From Paragonimus westermani (taxonomy: Eukaryota > Platyhelminthes > Trematoda > Plagiorchiida > Troglotrematidae), in assembly GCA_008508345.1 (NCBI GenBank), contig QNGE01002351.1:1-64000 (forward strand): a stretch of 64,000 nt of DNA, written 5' to 3'. Positions 1 through 11,500 of the stretch are shown here, piece by piece. Each line of letters starts with the position of its first letter. The first letter of the stretch is position 1. The translations under genes and the position numbers were made by a program. The notes beneath the pieces were generated by a model. The model was not told the origin of the DNA and did no database searches. It was given only the letters and a program-made list of their open reading frames with translations.

Positions 1-341
1 CAATCCGAAAAGCATCTTTCTTACTGACAAAATGATTGGAGTTAGTCAAGTGAGCAACAATCGTGCTTGGAATCGTTTTATTCACACCACTGTTCAACTA
101 CGCAGGATGGTGTTCACGCAATCTGTCTGACATCACTATGTAGTGCGAGCAATTTGTGATGCTCGACACGAGCAAAAATGGTGAGATTTCGAATGCTGAC
201 TGTTGCCGAAGCATTCAGCATCCGATTGCGCACTCCTGACCTCTGCGCTCAAAAGATGTTCGTGCGGACAGTTAACCTCCACTGACCCACAATCAATCAA
301 GCCCATGATTTGGAACAGTGACCACGTAACTGATATCAAAC

Positions 342-360
342 ACGTCGTCCNACGTCGTCC
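342..360. other. Assembly join: single N inside a 9-bp direct duplication
   Basis: The only ambiguous base (position 351) has the same nine bases, acgtcgtcc, on each side (342-350 and 352-360). This is what results when two contig ends that overlap are joined with a placeholder N instead of being merged. The true sequence probably holds the nine bases once, or an unresolved longer repeat. Confidence 0.75.
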
Positions 361-3300
361 TTAACCTATATTGACCGTTTTTCTGACTTACACCAGTCAC
401 TGCTTATCATATTTATTGTGTTGTAATCAGCCTGATGATCAAACAAAGAAAACAAGTCGTGTTCGCTACTCTGTCGTCCTCATGAATCCAATGGGTATTT
501 TCGAACGAATTCAACCCCTGTTAGAACAGCTGGTGAAAGTGTTCTGCCAGAAAAACAACTTACTCGAATGTATCCTACTGGATCCTATGTAGACCCATTG
601 CATTATGCGGATAAACCCTCAATAGTAAATCATAACTGCTGACTGCAGGAAAGCCAGCAGTGAATAGCGGTTATCGAAAGCGTTCGAGAGATACGACAAT
701 TTGCCAGTTTCTTGGTACACTATTGTTAACCAGCCCGTTTACTGCAACATCTGCTTATAGGTAGGAAGCAACTATTCCATCGGACAGCCACACAGAAAAA
801 GCTGGACGCCCACCTTTCTCAACCGGTATACAAGCCTTCAATACAACGTTTTCTTGTGCCAGCATACTGTACTCTTGGTTGCCTCCCTCGAACTCACTTC
901 AACCAGTGCGAAAAACATTCCGGTATTATGAAACGTTTGCGAAACTGTGCTTTGCGAATGAGTTGGAACGTTCATCAAGAAAACTATATGGTCTACTCGT
1001 ACGAAGTGATTGAAAAGCGAGGTCACACAGTGATTGTTTTAAGTAACTCATCCACCTTATGAAGTGCGTTTCGAAACGTATGGTAGTCCCGGTTACGTGA
1101 ATCACAAAAAGTAGTGAACCAAAATACTTATCGGATTGTTAAAACCAGTCTGAATGAAGTTTAGAACTGCGTACTCCCTTAGTAATTGCTACAGTGAGTA
1201 GCAGATAAGATCAAAACAATTGCCTGACTCATAGACGTTCATTATAAAAGCCCATACCATTTGTCTTCATGTATCTGGTGGCCGCATCCTCGTCTGAGTG
1301 CGCCAGAAGACAGAAAGCAAGACGCCTGGGATAAAACAAAGAAACTACTGCACAAGTGACAAAAGAGAAGTGCTTGATAACCATGCCCAGATCGTCTTTC
1401 CTTGCCAGGTAGCTTAGAGGTGACTAGAAGTGTGATGCACTCTTGGCCACATTCTCCCTCAAGTCTCTAGGAGTGTGATATGTATGTGACTGCATGTCTT
1501 CCTAATTACTCGTGTGCATACTTAATCCAGCAAAACTTCAGTCCATCCAAGCAACAATCTGGGAGAGACAGTCATGTATGTTATTTTTAAAGTCCAAAAG
1601 GGAAACCCAGCAGGCTATTTTGAATAGAGAATTCTTGAAGAATACAGTACGTAAATGATTCTTCAGCGGTGCTGGAGTTGAAGATGTGGAAGGCAGCAGG
1701 GAAGGCTCCTTCCTCATGGTCAGTTCTTTTTGGTCATTAATATTTTGCTGATGGTTATTCGTAAGGGAATGCGGATTTGATGTACCTTATCGTGGTTGGG
1801 CAGTCATCACCAGGTGAGTTTTCAAGAAATTAGACAGTAGACTCCTTCGCCAGGGAACTTTGACTTTTGACCTCACACACCGGAACAAAATGACAGCAGC
1901 AAGAGTCGTGTTAGTTACACACAAGGTATGTTGTGTTCATATCCTGAACAAAAAAAAGAATACTTAAAGACATCAACTCAGCGTGTTGTTGTGTTTTTTG
2001 AGTTAATGACTCTTAAAATGACGAAAGCGGAGCATTTTTGTCAGCCACCATACAGCACCAAAAACAACCGCACATACCACTAAGTCGCCCTCTGCCAACA
2101 CTACTGGGTCTGTCGTGAGTCACCATATAGGAGAAATGGGATTATATTTACAGCAAGAGGATGCTAATTTATACAAGAAATGGAACGGTATATACGTTAT
2201 GCAGTAAGGGATAACGATAATTGTAAATGAAAACAGACTCTCAGAGCAACAGCGGAAGCAAACACAAACCTCGAGTTACACCGATAACCCCAGTGACTTT
2301 CAGTGGCTGATCATGAAATTCGGTAAAACAGCACGTTATACAGTATGCGATGGACTGTCACAATCAAGTCTGTGTTACTCTCCGTTGACTGGAATCTCAC
2401 CAAGAGGATTCTGTAACGAACTCTATCTTTCAGCCATCGATGACTTCTTGTGGTCTGCCGAAGGTCCGTTTGCTCTCGTTTAGTATCGACGTGGGTAACT
2501 TCCACAAATCCGTGAATTACTTTGAGTAATGCATCAATAATAAAGCAACAGATTGCATTCAGTGAACGGAACGCCTTACATGCAGTTGTCAACGAAGAAC
2601 TCGCGAGGCAGTTAAGCATTGCATAATCCTGTAGTCAGTGAATTAGGTGAAGGTGTCAGACGTATTACAGGATTGTTTTGGACATCCTTATCATATTGCC
2701 CACTGTTAGATCAATTGGTTTTCGATGAAAAATCGCCGCATCACTGTTCACCAGACAGACTATGAAGCTCAGTCGGATTTTATAGGTATACTGGAGCAGA
2801 TTAAAAGAGGATTGCCCCTTGGATTTCTTGTTTGTCTTCGTTCAGAAGGTACCACGTGCCGCCTACAATTTGGTCAACTGATTCAGCCATGTTCTGAAGA
2901 ACATGGGGGTCTTTGAGGCAACTTGTTCAGATCGGAAATGAACTAAACGCCGTAATGCTCACACGTGAGTTTCGTATCCACTGGATACAGATCTAACACA
3001 TGAAACGAGTGGTATCAGATCGCAGACAAGATAAAGTTGTAAAGATGGAAGCCGACGTTGGCCAATCTCGCCCACTTTAGTTAACAAACCGTGAGGGTGG
3101 CGCATAGCAAGGTTGGTAAATTACAGAGAACAGTCATAATGCCCATAAGAATTTTTATCCAACTGGCACCAGATAGAGTGTATCAAGGAAAACACCAATA
3201 ACGTGTCTGTGTTTCGCAACTACAAAGTCATGCTATGTCGCCTGTGGTTTGTAACAGGCTACACAAACCCTTCAAGAATGCCTAGTAGGTGATCTAGTAC

Positions 3301-6300
3301 AGTGAATGCTTTCCACTTGTGCCATACTGTGTCACGTAGGACTGAAAGTTGTCGAGCGCACCGTCATTTGTTACGTCACGTCGGGGGTTAGACAACACGA
3401 GCAATCTCGTCCGGTAACAATAGGATTTGTACTAGGACAAGCTTTAATAACGAACGTCGATGACACTGGATGGTTTGAGTTTGCGTGAAAATGTCAAACA
3501 ATTTTGTAATATAATTTTCCGCGTGGTCCGGAGGCCCTCAAGCGCACGCCATATTTATGGGCCGGCCAACTAAAATCCACCGAACCTGCTGAAGGTGTTG
3601 AACTGAAAAGCACTTCATCACAAATCAACAGTGCAAGCAGATAAGATCGATTGTATATTGCGGTTCCCAAGGTCGACCAAAGCCCCCTTATAGTTTCCAG
3701 CATGCATCACATGACATTTTCACCCAGCACTTTCATCTGAAAGAAGGTCTTGCTGGAAAAGCTCTCGCACTCGCGTTAATTCGTCAACAGTTCTGAATAA
3801 TACACGGTGCCTCGACAGTTGAAAACTTCTTGGATGGCTGTGCTTTTACCAAAGCAAGAATATGGTGACTAACAGAAGCCGATGGCTTCACTTTTTTATG
3901 TGTAAATACAGGCTGCTTGGCACCCTTTCCGACGGATGAGTTTGGATTAATTTGGTTCATATGAAATGCAGAGAGGTCGGACAAGTGTGAAAAGATACGT
4001 CTGCATATCGATTTATTAAAAATAGTTCACTAACATCGACTCGGTTCTTATGCTGTTGCTTCGATACAACTAAAATGGAGAATGTCAACTAATATCTATT
4101 GAGGTATCAGTCCGAAATCTGTGAGTGTCGACATAGAGGTTCAGTGGTGAAATGGGATACTAAACAACCATTAACTCAGTGATGAGTTATCACCAACAGA
4201 CAGTCGATCAAACGCTAGTCATAGAAGCGGAGTCAGTACCAAACTCTGAACTCATTTTGCCTGAAACGGACACTTGATTGTGGGACCCTGTTGGTCCTAT
4301 TGGCTTGAGTGGAAAGAATGCTTTATAACTAAATAATGTCGATGACAGGTTATGTTGGCTAAACGCTGATTCGCCTGTTACTCCTTATACGCAATGTTGC
4401 GTTTATGTTCAAGAAAACCCTCAAGGGAAAATACACTGCCCGATAGGAACAGGCCAATTACTTACACTAGTATTTCGGACGAAGTGCATACAGGAGTACT
4501 TTAGGAATTCACTTTCCAGACGGGTGATTTCTCGCTGGTAGCAGCTGATGCTCCTCCGAGAAACAGTTACCTTCTATATGATGAGGAAATTTTCCGGCTC
4601 GTACGAAGAACCCCACTCTGTTTATGCCACAGCTAAAACAGAAATTATAGGACACGCCTTGATTCGTCTGTCTTTAGGAGCATTCTCATTGAACAACATG
4701 ACAGAGAGAGCGAAACCAACCGAGGTACATTTCACATTTATTATTGTTGGACGGATACCACCGAATCCCGATTGTCCGGGAGACTGTTAAACGTGTCAGC
4801 TACGTCAAATATGCCCAAGTATAATTAGATTAATATTTTAGAGGACAGTTTGTTGCGCGCTTGTGAAACGCGCTTCAAAGTTCGCCACGGACGTCTCGGA
4901 TCTCTCATTTTTATTTGATATCTTTCTACTCAAACTCCTCTTAATTTTTGTTCATTTAACCGAACACACTTAGTCGTCCATAGCGATTTAACAGACTTAG
5001 GGTGATTGTGTAATCTAACTGCCCGGTTGGCGTGCGTCCCAACAGAAGTGCCCTTGGTGTTCTGTATGATTTGTCAGGGGGAACTTGGGAGTAATCAATT
5101 TTGTTTACCCAAAATATATCAATAGAGTATACAACAGCCTCCACAGTTAAGTACCGTCGGAGCCACGCGTAAAATATTCAGTCAAATATGACTTCGAATT
5201 CCTTCATTGTTAGTTGCCAAATCGTTGATTAAATGTTACAGAACTGGTTTCACATATACGGCCACGTAAGCGCTTCATTGTCTTCCCTCGTTGCTTATTG
5301 CTATCGGACTAAGAACGGACAAAAAACAGAAGCTTGGTGATTCTCTCAGAACATTCTGTCGTGTCGACTAAAATACGGGAGCGTACCGTCAGTTTCTAAT
5401 CTGTGAGTCACTAAACGCGATTCTTTGACTTGAATTTCATTAAGTTTCGATATATTTTCAATGCCTGGTGATGAATCGATAAGGAAAGTGTTAATGACCG
5501 TAAGAACGAAAAAAGACAATCTCCAAAACACGAATTACTTGCCTCAAGCGGTGAGATACAAGGATATGTGGTGTATACACCTGAAACATCAGTCGTGATT
5601 ATTTACAGAAGGGCATAAAATGACTGGTACTGCTGTAAAGCATAAAATTAATTATTTTTCTTGGTCAGCAGGTTATAATTGGACTGAAAATTCGAGATTT
5701 TTCATTGCGCTATCTAAATACAATTTAAAGACTTAAATTGTCATTTCGCCTGCAGTTGTTTTCACTAAAAACAACTCTGTCAACACTGACGGGGGAGGAC
5801 AGAGTGGGTTATATACCAAACTACAACACCGAACTGATGGTTTGTTCTCATGGAGAGGCAATTGTGACATGTTGGTTTTGTTGAAAGCTGTTGGGTTTGT
5901 TCGCTGGCATCATGCTGACTAGCTAAAGTTCACCTTGTTTATTCGATCACAATTGATTGGTTTGTTGGACCATTTAGTGGTTTAGGCTGAAATATTTACC
6001 AGTCCTTCGTAGTTCTTTCGTTCACTTCAACAGTTAAAACGTCCCACTCATAGGACTAGACTGCTCTTCTTTTCTTAGCTACACGAAAGATACCTAATTG
6101 GCGAACTTAGCTTTTGCGCAGTTTGTGTAAACATATCGGGTTATTAGTCATTATTAAATTCTATACCGAGTCCCTCATAAGCTGTTCATTATTGTTCGGT
6201 TGTTTGACGATGTCTGATCGATTTGTAGAGATCTTTGTCGTTTAACCGTCTTGTTATTGCTTTGCCACCCTTCAACCTCATCTCCCGATTTCCTACCCCA

Positions 6301-6419
6301 TGACCAGTCAGATTTTGTTTAGTTGGCCTTAGTTTTGGTTTTCTTGGCCTATCTGGGAGTGTACCTGATGGTTGGGAATAGTGGTGGTGTTGTTTGTAGC
6401 TCGGGTTGATGGTTTTCGT
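361..6419. other. No recognisable gene or element
   Basis: Only short frames are present, the longest being 102 codons on the minus strand at 2311-2619, with no motif I recognise. From about 5,800 the plus strand becomes rich in G and T, which continues into the Penelope-type block after 6,420. No tRNA-like boxes or retroelement motifs were found. Confidence 0.4.
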
Positions 6420-6790
6420 ATTGATATGTTCGCCGAGCTTGGCATTTAGGTTGCAAACGTTTCATCACCAAGTGAAGTGACATCATCAGTGCGTGAGTGT
6501 TTCGGCGTATAATTTTGAATGTGGCGTTTGGTGAAGTTGGATCGATGCCTGTTCTTATACAGCAGAGTGGGTTGACCTACTGGTCTGAATTCTGGTTGGT
6601 CGCTTTTTGTCGTGTTTGGCATGACCCACTATTGGTTGATTTTGTCGCAATTTATCATTGACCTGATGTCCGATTGGTTGTTCACTGGAGTCCTTGGGCC
6701 GGAGTTTGATTAGCTTCTCGCTGACGTTTGGGCTTGACGTTTACGTCTCCTCAAATCCTTGATTCGCATTGGTTCATAGATTTTGTCTAG
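6420..6790 (-). mobile_element. Penelope-type terminal region (promoter plus hammerhead-like motif)
   Basis: Read on the minus strand, this block has inverted CCAAT-type sequence, then a TATA-like GTATAAGAACAGG near 6,550, then about 60 bases later CTGATGA and GATGAAACGTTTGC. Penelope-like elements are known to carry terminal repeats (pLTRs) with a promoter and a hammerhead ribozyme motif, and the order here matches. No RT or endonuclease frame was found adjoining it, so it may be a solo terminal repeat, a non-autonomous derivative, or the end of a copy whose body is lost. Family assignment rests on motif order, not on an alignment. Confidence 0.5.
6452..6495 (-). ncRNA. Hammerhead ribozyme-like motif
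   Basis: On the minus strand the two conserved core boxes occur in order: CTGATGA and GAAAC. Between them GUCACU can pair with GGUGAU (six pairs, two of them G-U or U-G) as stem II, but one U is bulged next to the first box. GCA before the first box can pair with UGC after GAAACGUU, giving a short stem I. The palindrome ACGU would be a minimal stem III ending in a GUU cleavage triplet. Minimal hammerheads with such a tiny stem III are described in Penelope-like elements and are thought to act best as dimers. Activity is not shown. Confidence 0.45.
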
Positions 6791-8399
6791 TTCGATGTGT
6801 TTGTTTATTGAACCGGTTGATGAGTACCAAGCTTCGAGAAACTCTCTTGGCCTAACTGAGAGAACCAAGTCTTATGTTGACCCTGTCCCCTGTCAGAACA
6901 TTGCAATAACCGTGAGTGTGTTTGTTATGCCAGTCAATGTTCATTGGGTACAAGACACCGTTCTGCCTGCTGGTTCTGTATGGTTGAGGTTAACATGATG
7001 AACCACAGTAAAGTTTTGCCAAACTTATTTGTTGCTGTTATACTTGAGACCTCAACACTTCATCGTTTTCATTGCTATCTTGAAATCTGTCATTTAGGTC
7101 AGCTGATTTACCCATACCTTCTCGAGCTGCCTGATGTTGGTGGCTTGGCTTGCCGATACTAAGACTTCGTGAGCAGCCGCTAGTTAGATACGGTCCTATT
7201 CACCACTAGTTACGACTTGATTTGGAAGTTGTACAGAACAAATGCAAATGTTGAGGCACAATGTTCTACTGTATCATTTGTAAAGTAACATAACTGCAAA
7301 TTACACGTTCCGATGAAAAATGTCAGAGTAACAGTATTTTTTCGCGCAAACTCTAGCGATATTCTATGAACCATTTGATGTGCACGGTCATGTTTCATTT
7401 TACACCACAGACCGTGCGCACACATGAACTGTAAATCCTTGTTGTTCGGTAACATGTGTCCAAGTCACAGTCAACCAGAACGTGTCGACCACAGATGCCG
7501 TTGTTCACACTGTTCCACTGTGGTCGTCAGCAATTTACACCATCCGTCAATAGCATTTGTTAGCCAGGCAATAACCGGTATTACAGTCTACAAGTCAGTT
7601 AGTAGTACGAATCACAAGAGTTGGTTAGTGATCGTGCTATAGGACACAAAACATTTTATATTAAATATTGTGTAGGTATGAAATAAAATGCAATTTACAC
7701 ACAAGAGAAACAGTTACAGGTGCCAGAAATAACAGCCACACCACAGTCACTTTGACAAGCCACACAACTTAGGTGAATTGCAAGCACATACTTTTAGTGC
7801 CCTCGGTTTACTGGTGGTTCCTTTTTGAGTAACTCTTGCTTGTATACAGCTGGATGTGAACGTCATCAGACTTTAGAGGTTAACTCTTGTTTTTTTTGCA
7901 CAGCTGATGGAATGACGAGAAGTCAGCCCACCACCCCGTTGCAAAAACCCCGAATTCTGTCTCGGTTATCATGATGATGTTTGGTTTGAAACTGAAAAAA
8001 CGTCATAACTAATTTTTCGCATGGTTTGAGTTGGCTTGGTGTTGCCAAACGGAAACCCACTGGATACGTCTACCTCCAAAAACCAATTGGCAAGCGGCTA
8101 TTTCAGAGTAAGTGTGTTAGTGTTCACCACGTCTGTAGCCTCGTATTATGACTGACCTACTTTGCACAATACTGATTTCTCACAGTCATTGCTGGGTTGC
8201 TGCAGTTTGTTGTTTATGTCTGTCGATATTTTGGTGGTTTGCCGAACTACGTTATCGGATCATATGTGGTTTACTTGACGAGCTCGTATTGTGCACGTTC
8301 AGTTTGCAACCGACTCCACATTTTCTTCCTAATTCGCAGCTCCATGTGTTTTAATTCTTATATCCCACATCTTACTACGTACTGTTTTACCGTCCTTTC
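6791..8399. other. No recognisable gene or element
   Basis: Frames reach 81 codons at most, on both strands, without a known motif. Several overlap each other on opposite strands near 7,210-7,640, as expected by chance. No tRNA-like boxes or RT motifs seen. Confidence 0.4.
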
Positions 8400-8545
8400 C
8401 GGACAATAGCGAAGATGGCCTCCCCACTGTTAGCTGGTACAATTCGTGTTTTTGGATTAGACCCAACTATGAAAAGTCAGAGCTCGGCTGGATTCGAACC
8501 AGCGACAGAGACTTCGTTTTATTAAATTAATACCAATTCACCAGC
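8400..8545 (-). mobile_element. tRNA-derived SINE remnant
   Basis: On the minus strand 8487-8503 forms a perfect tRNA T-arm: GCTGG, the loop TTCGAAT, then CCAGC. It contains a canonical RNA polymerase III B box (GTTCGAATC). An A-box-like TGGTGAATTGG lies at 8533-8543, about 43 bases upstream, the spacing found in real tRNA genes. The acceptor and anticodon stems do not pair convincingly, so this is a SINE head or tRNA pseudogene rather than a working tRNA. About 100 further bases (8,400-8,486) probably belong to the SINE body, but that limit is a guess. Confidence 0.6.
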
Positions 8546-11500
8546 TTTCAACTTATACACAATGTCTTTACCGGTTTTTTTAAGAATTGTCGCTTCGTGT
8601 TTACTAGTGGTTGGTTGTAGCGATAGGATATCTGACTGCCTGGAAAAGAGCTGTATATTTCGATGGTTCAGGGAACCTTGTTAGCTTCTAGGACTAACTT
8701 TCTTTCCCTGGAGGCTAGTCACACCGTTCTCTTATTCAGTCGGTAGAGTGATCACTGTCAAACGTGCCCCGACTTACTGGTGTTATAACTACACTGTCTT
8801 CATTCATCTTAAGCAATAAACTTATTCTCAATTTGATCTTTGCACTACTTCGGATTACGTTGTTCAAAATGTTTACTGCCTGTTTAACACTAGTCAATTC
8901 CGACCCCAACTTTCGACATTTGAATTGTTCACTTTATTAGCGTAGTTGAATTCGCTTGGTGTTGGCCAGTATCGAGCCATCACCCGCAATTGATCGAAGC
9001 TGTGATATATCGACCATGCATCACAGATCAATCTGAAGTAAATACATATTCAACGTCCAGAACGTTCAGTGAATTATCGGACTATCAGGGTTGTTAAGAT
9101 AGTGTTCTGATAGATCTTACCGATAGGCTTAAGCACGTTCCGAACAGAAAAATGTTGAACCTTTTACACAAATTCTCGTGGGTTTATGTTACCAAACAGT
9201 GTTGCTGCCTTCTCTTCAGTGCATCAAATTATTCGGTCCTATAAAAAAAGGGTTCACAAACAAATCTTCCTGCAGTTCTTCCATTCAGTGTGCGGAATTT
9301 ACGCATCTGCTTTAGAACAGGAAGATTTTCAAAATTTACAGAGTGTGATCAACAACTAGCGTATACATCGATTTTTTATTGATGTCATTTACAAACGATG
9401 GGATTGTTACCCAATGACTTGAGATACTGGATGACAAAAGAGCTCTGATTACTTTCAAGAACCAAAAAAATTGAAAGTAGACGTAGCTGTGGATGTGAAA
9501 TTACTTCTACAAAGAGTGTACTCGAGTGGACGAACGAAACCGGATGAATAGAGCATAACCAGAACAGCTAAGTTATTGTGGTTGTAACGAGGCATGTCGT
9601 TACCACTGCAAAAGAGTCTCATGCACCTAAAATTGAGGTTTAAACCCGGGATTTCAATGAACACTGGTTAACAAGTCAACCGAGTCTTGTGTACACAATT
9701 CAAAACACACAATTTAGTAATGAGAGAAGTTAGCATCGAAACCATACGTGGACTTCCTCACTTTGGAGAATACATTGTTGCTTATAACGATGCGGAATTT
9801 TGACTCGATTCAATATTTAACAACTGATTGGACTGGGGTGTAATGGGAACCTCAGCTCTTTCTTGTGTTTAAAGCTATGCTTCAAAGAGCTGCTAGCAGG
9901 GTATCCCTTCAGGAATGGAGAATAGTGCATTTCTATATTCAGATGTATTGATTTATGAACAAACAAGTGTTAAGTAAACCGGCAGGATATGGAGAAAATC
10001 TTCTCGGTCTACCACTTATCCAAAAGCGCGACACAACAGAATATCTGATAGGGGACCAATACAAACGTCGCGGTAATGATACCGCATCAGGATCGACCGA
10101 ACAGTCTCAGAGTTACGCCTTGCGTTATTTGCTAATTCCTTTGCTTTGTATTGCGCTAGTTAACCTGCAGTTTGTGACTTAACATGTGCTGATACGATCA
10201 GTCAATGGCAGGCTGTGATTTCTTCAGTATCGTCGAAACCCCGTACATTCAGCTTCTTGTCTCATTAACGTGAAGCGCTTACTGTAACCAGCACGACGTC
10301 TTGTTGTTTGACTGACAGCTTGCAATTAAAGTTCGATTTCTAGGGCTTCTCGAAGTACCTAATTCCGAGTATCACATATGACCATCCTACACGGTAGAGA
10401 AGAATATTTTCAAATACTGGACGCTAAAGATTGCACACATTAGCAAAATAATACCTAGTGGTAGACGCAGCGTTCATGTGAAGTGGACAGTAAGGTGAAG
10501 GATACTTTAAGCCTTAGAAGGCATCCTAATTCACTATTGTCCAGGAACATTCTTGGAGCGAGGAATCGGAAACGGAAAACAGTTTGTGTATCTGCATTTT
10601 TCATTTTTTAGAATGCTGACATTACTTACGGTGAATTTCGGTGTGGTCAGATAAATATCCCCGGTAGCAAGAAAGCAACTGGAAGTCTTCAGCTGGAAGC
10701 CTAGGGAACCTAACTGTAGGAAAATGCGACCAGCGGTCAGTCTATTTGTACTCACGAAACAGATGCTAAAGTATTAGGGAGCTGAAGCGAACTTCGATGT
10801 GAGATATTGAACATGAACGTGAATACGTTAGTCCGAACATTATGAATGAACAACTTTAGTTGGTGGTTTGAAGTACAACACCGACGTCAAACAGTTGGTG
10901 ATCTAGGAGTATATAGTTGTTCAAACTACATTTTGGAATGTGTCAAAAATGTTTGGTTAGCTGTTTTTTCAGTAACCGAAATAAAACATATCTATTCGGT
11001 AGCATTGAGCGACAGAAAGTCTGTGTTAAACGAACTTCGGAATCCGATCAGATCTTCTGCAGTACGAAAGAGGAAGATAGTTTTGAATGTCGAGTGCCAG
11101 AAATGAGATCATTGGCGTACTTTAACAGAAACGAACCATTGAGAACAAACATTGGGCTCAGGGTAATGAAAAATATAGGCCGGCAGAACAATTGGAAGGT
11201 TTGGAATCAACATTTGAAGATACACAGCTCAGAAAACAAAAATTGATAACTTAACAACAATTTATAGACAGTTTATTGAATATAAACATGAGAAGAAAAG
11301 ACGTAATTTGGTTACTCATGTAAGTAAAGCCGGTACACTGATCAAGAAGACAGAGATGCGATGCCTTTCATAAACTACTCAACAACTACATACCCATGTG
11401 GACAAGACGAGAGAATGCGCCAACAGTGGGCCAACACTGATTGCAAAAAATTAATCTGGATCCCTGTAGTTATTCTTCAACAGCAGGTATTCCACCAAAA

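Noticed and set aside
927..945. tgaaacgtttgcg, like the second half of a hammerhead box
   Set aside because: No CTGATGA box and no stem II upstream within 60 bases.
10846..11246. Two overlapping plus-strand frames of 86 and 109 codons
   Set aside because: They are shifted versions of one stretch with no known motif; neither has flanking exons that I could join.
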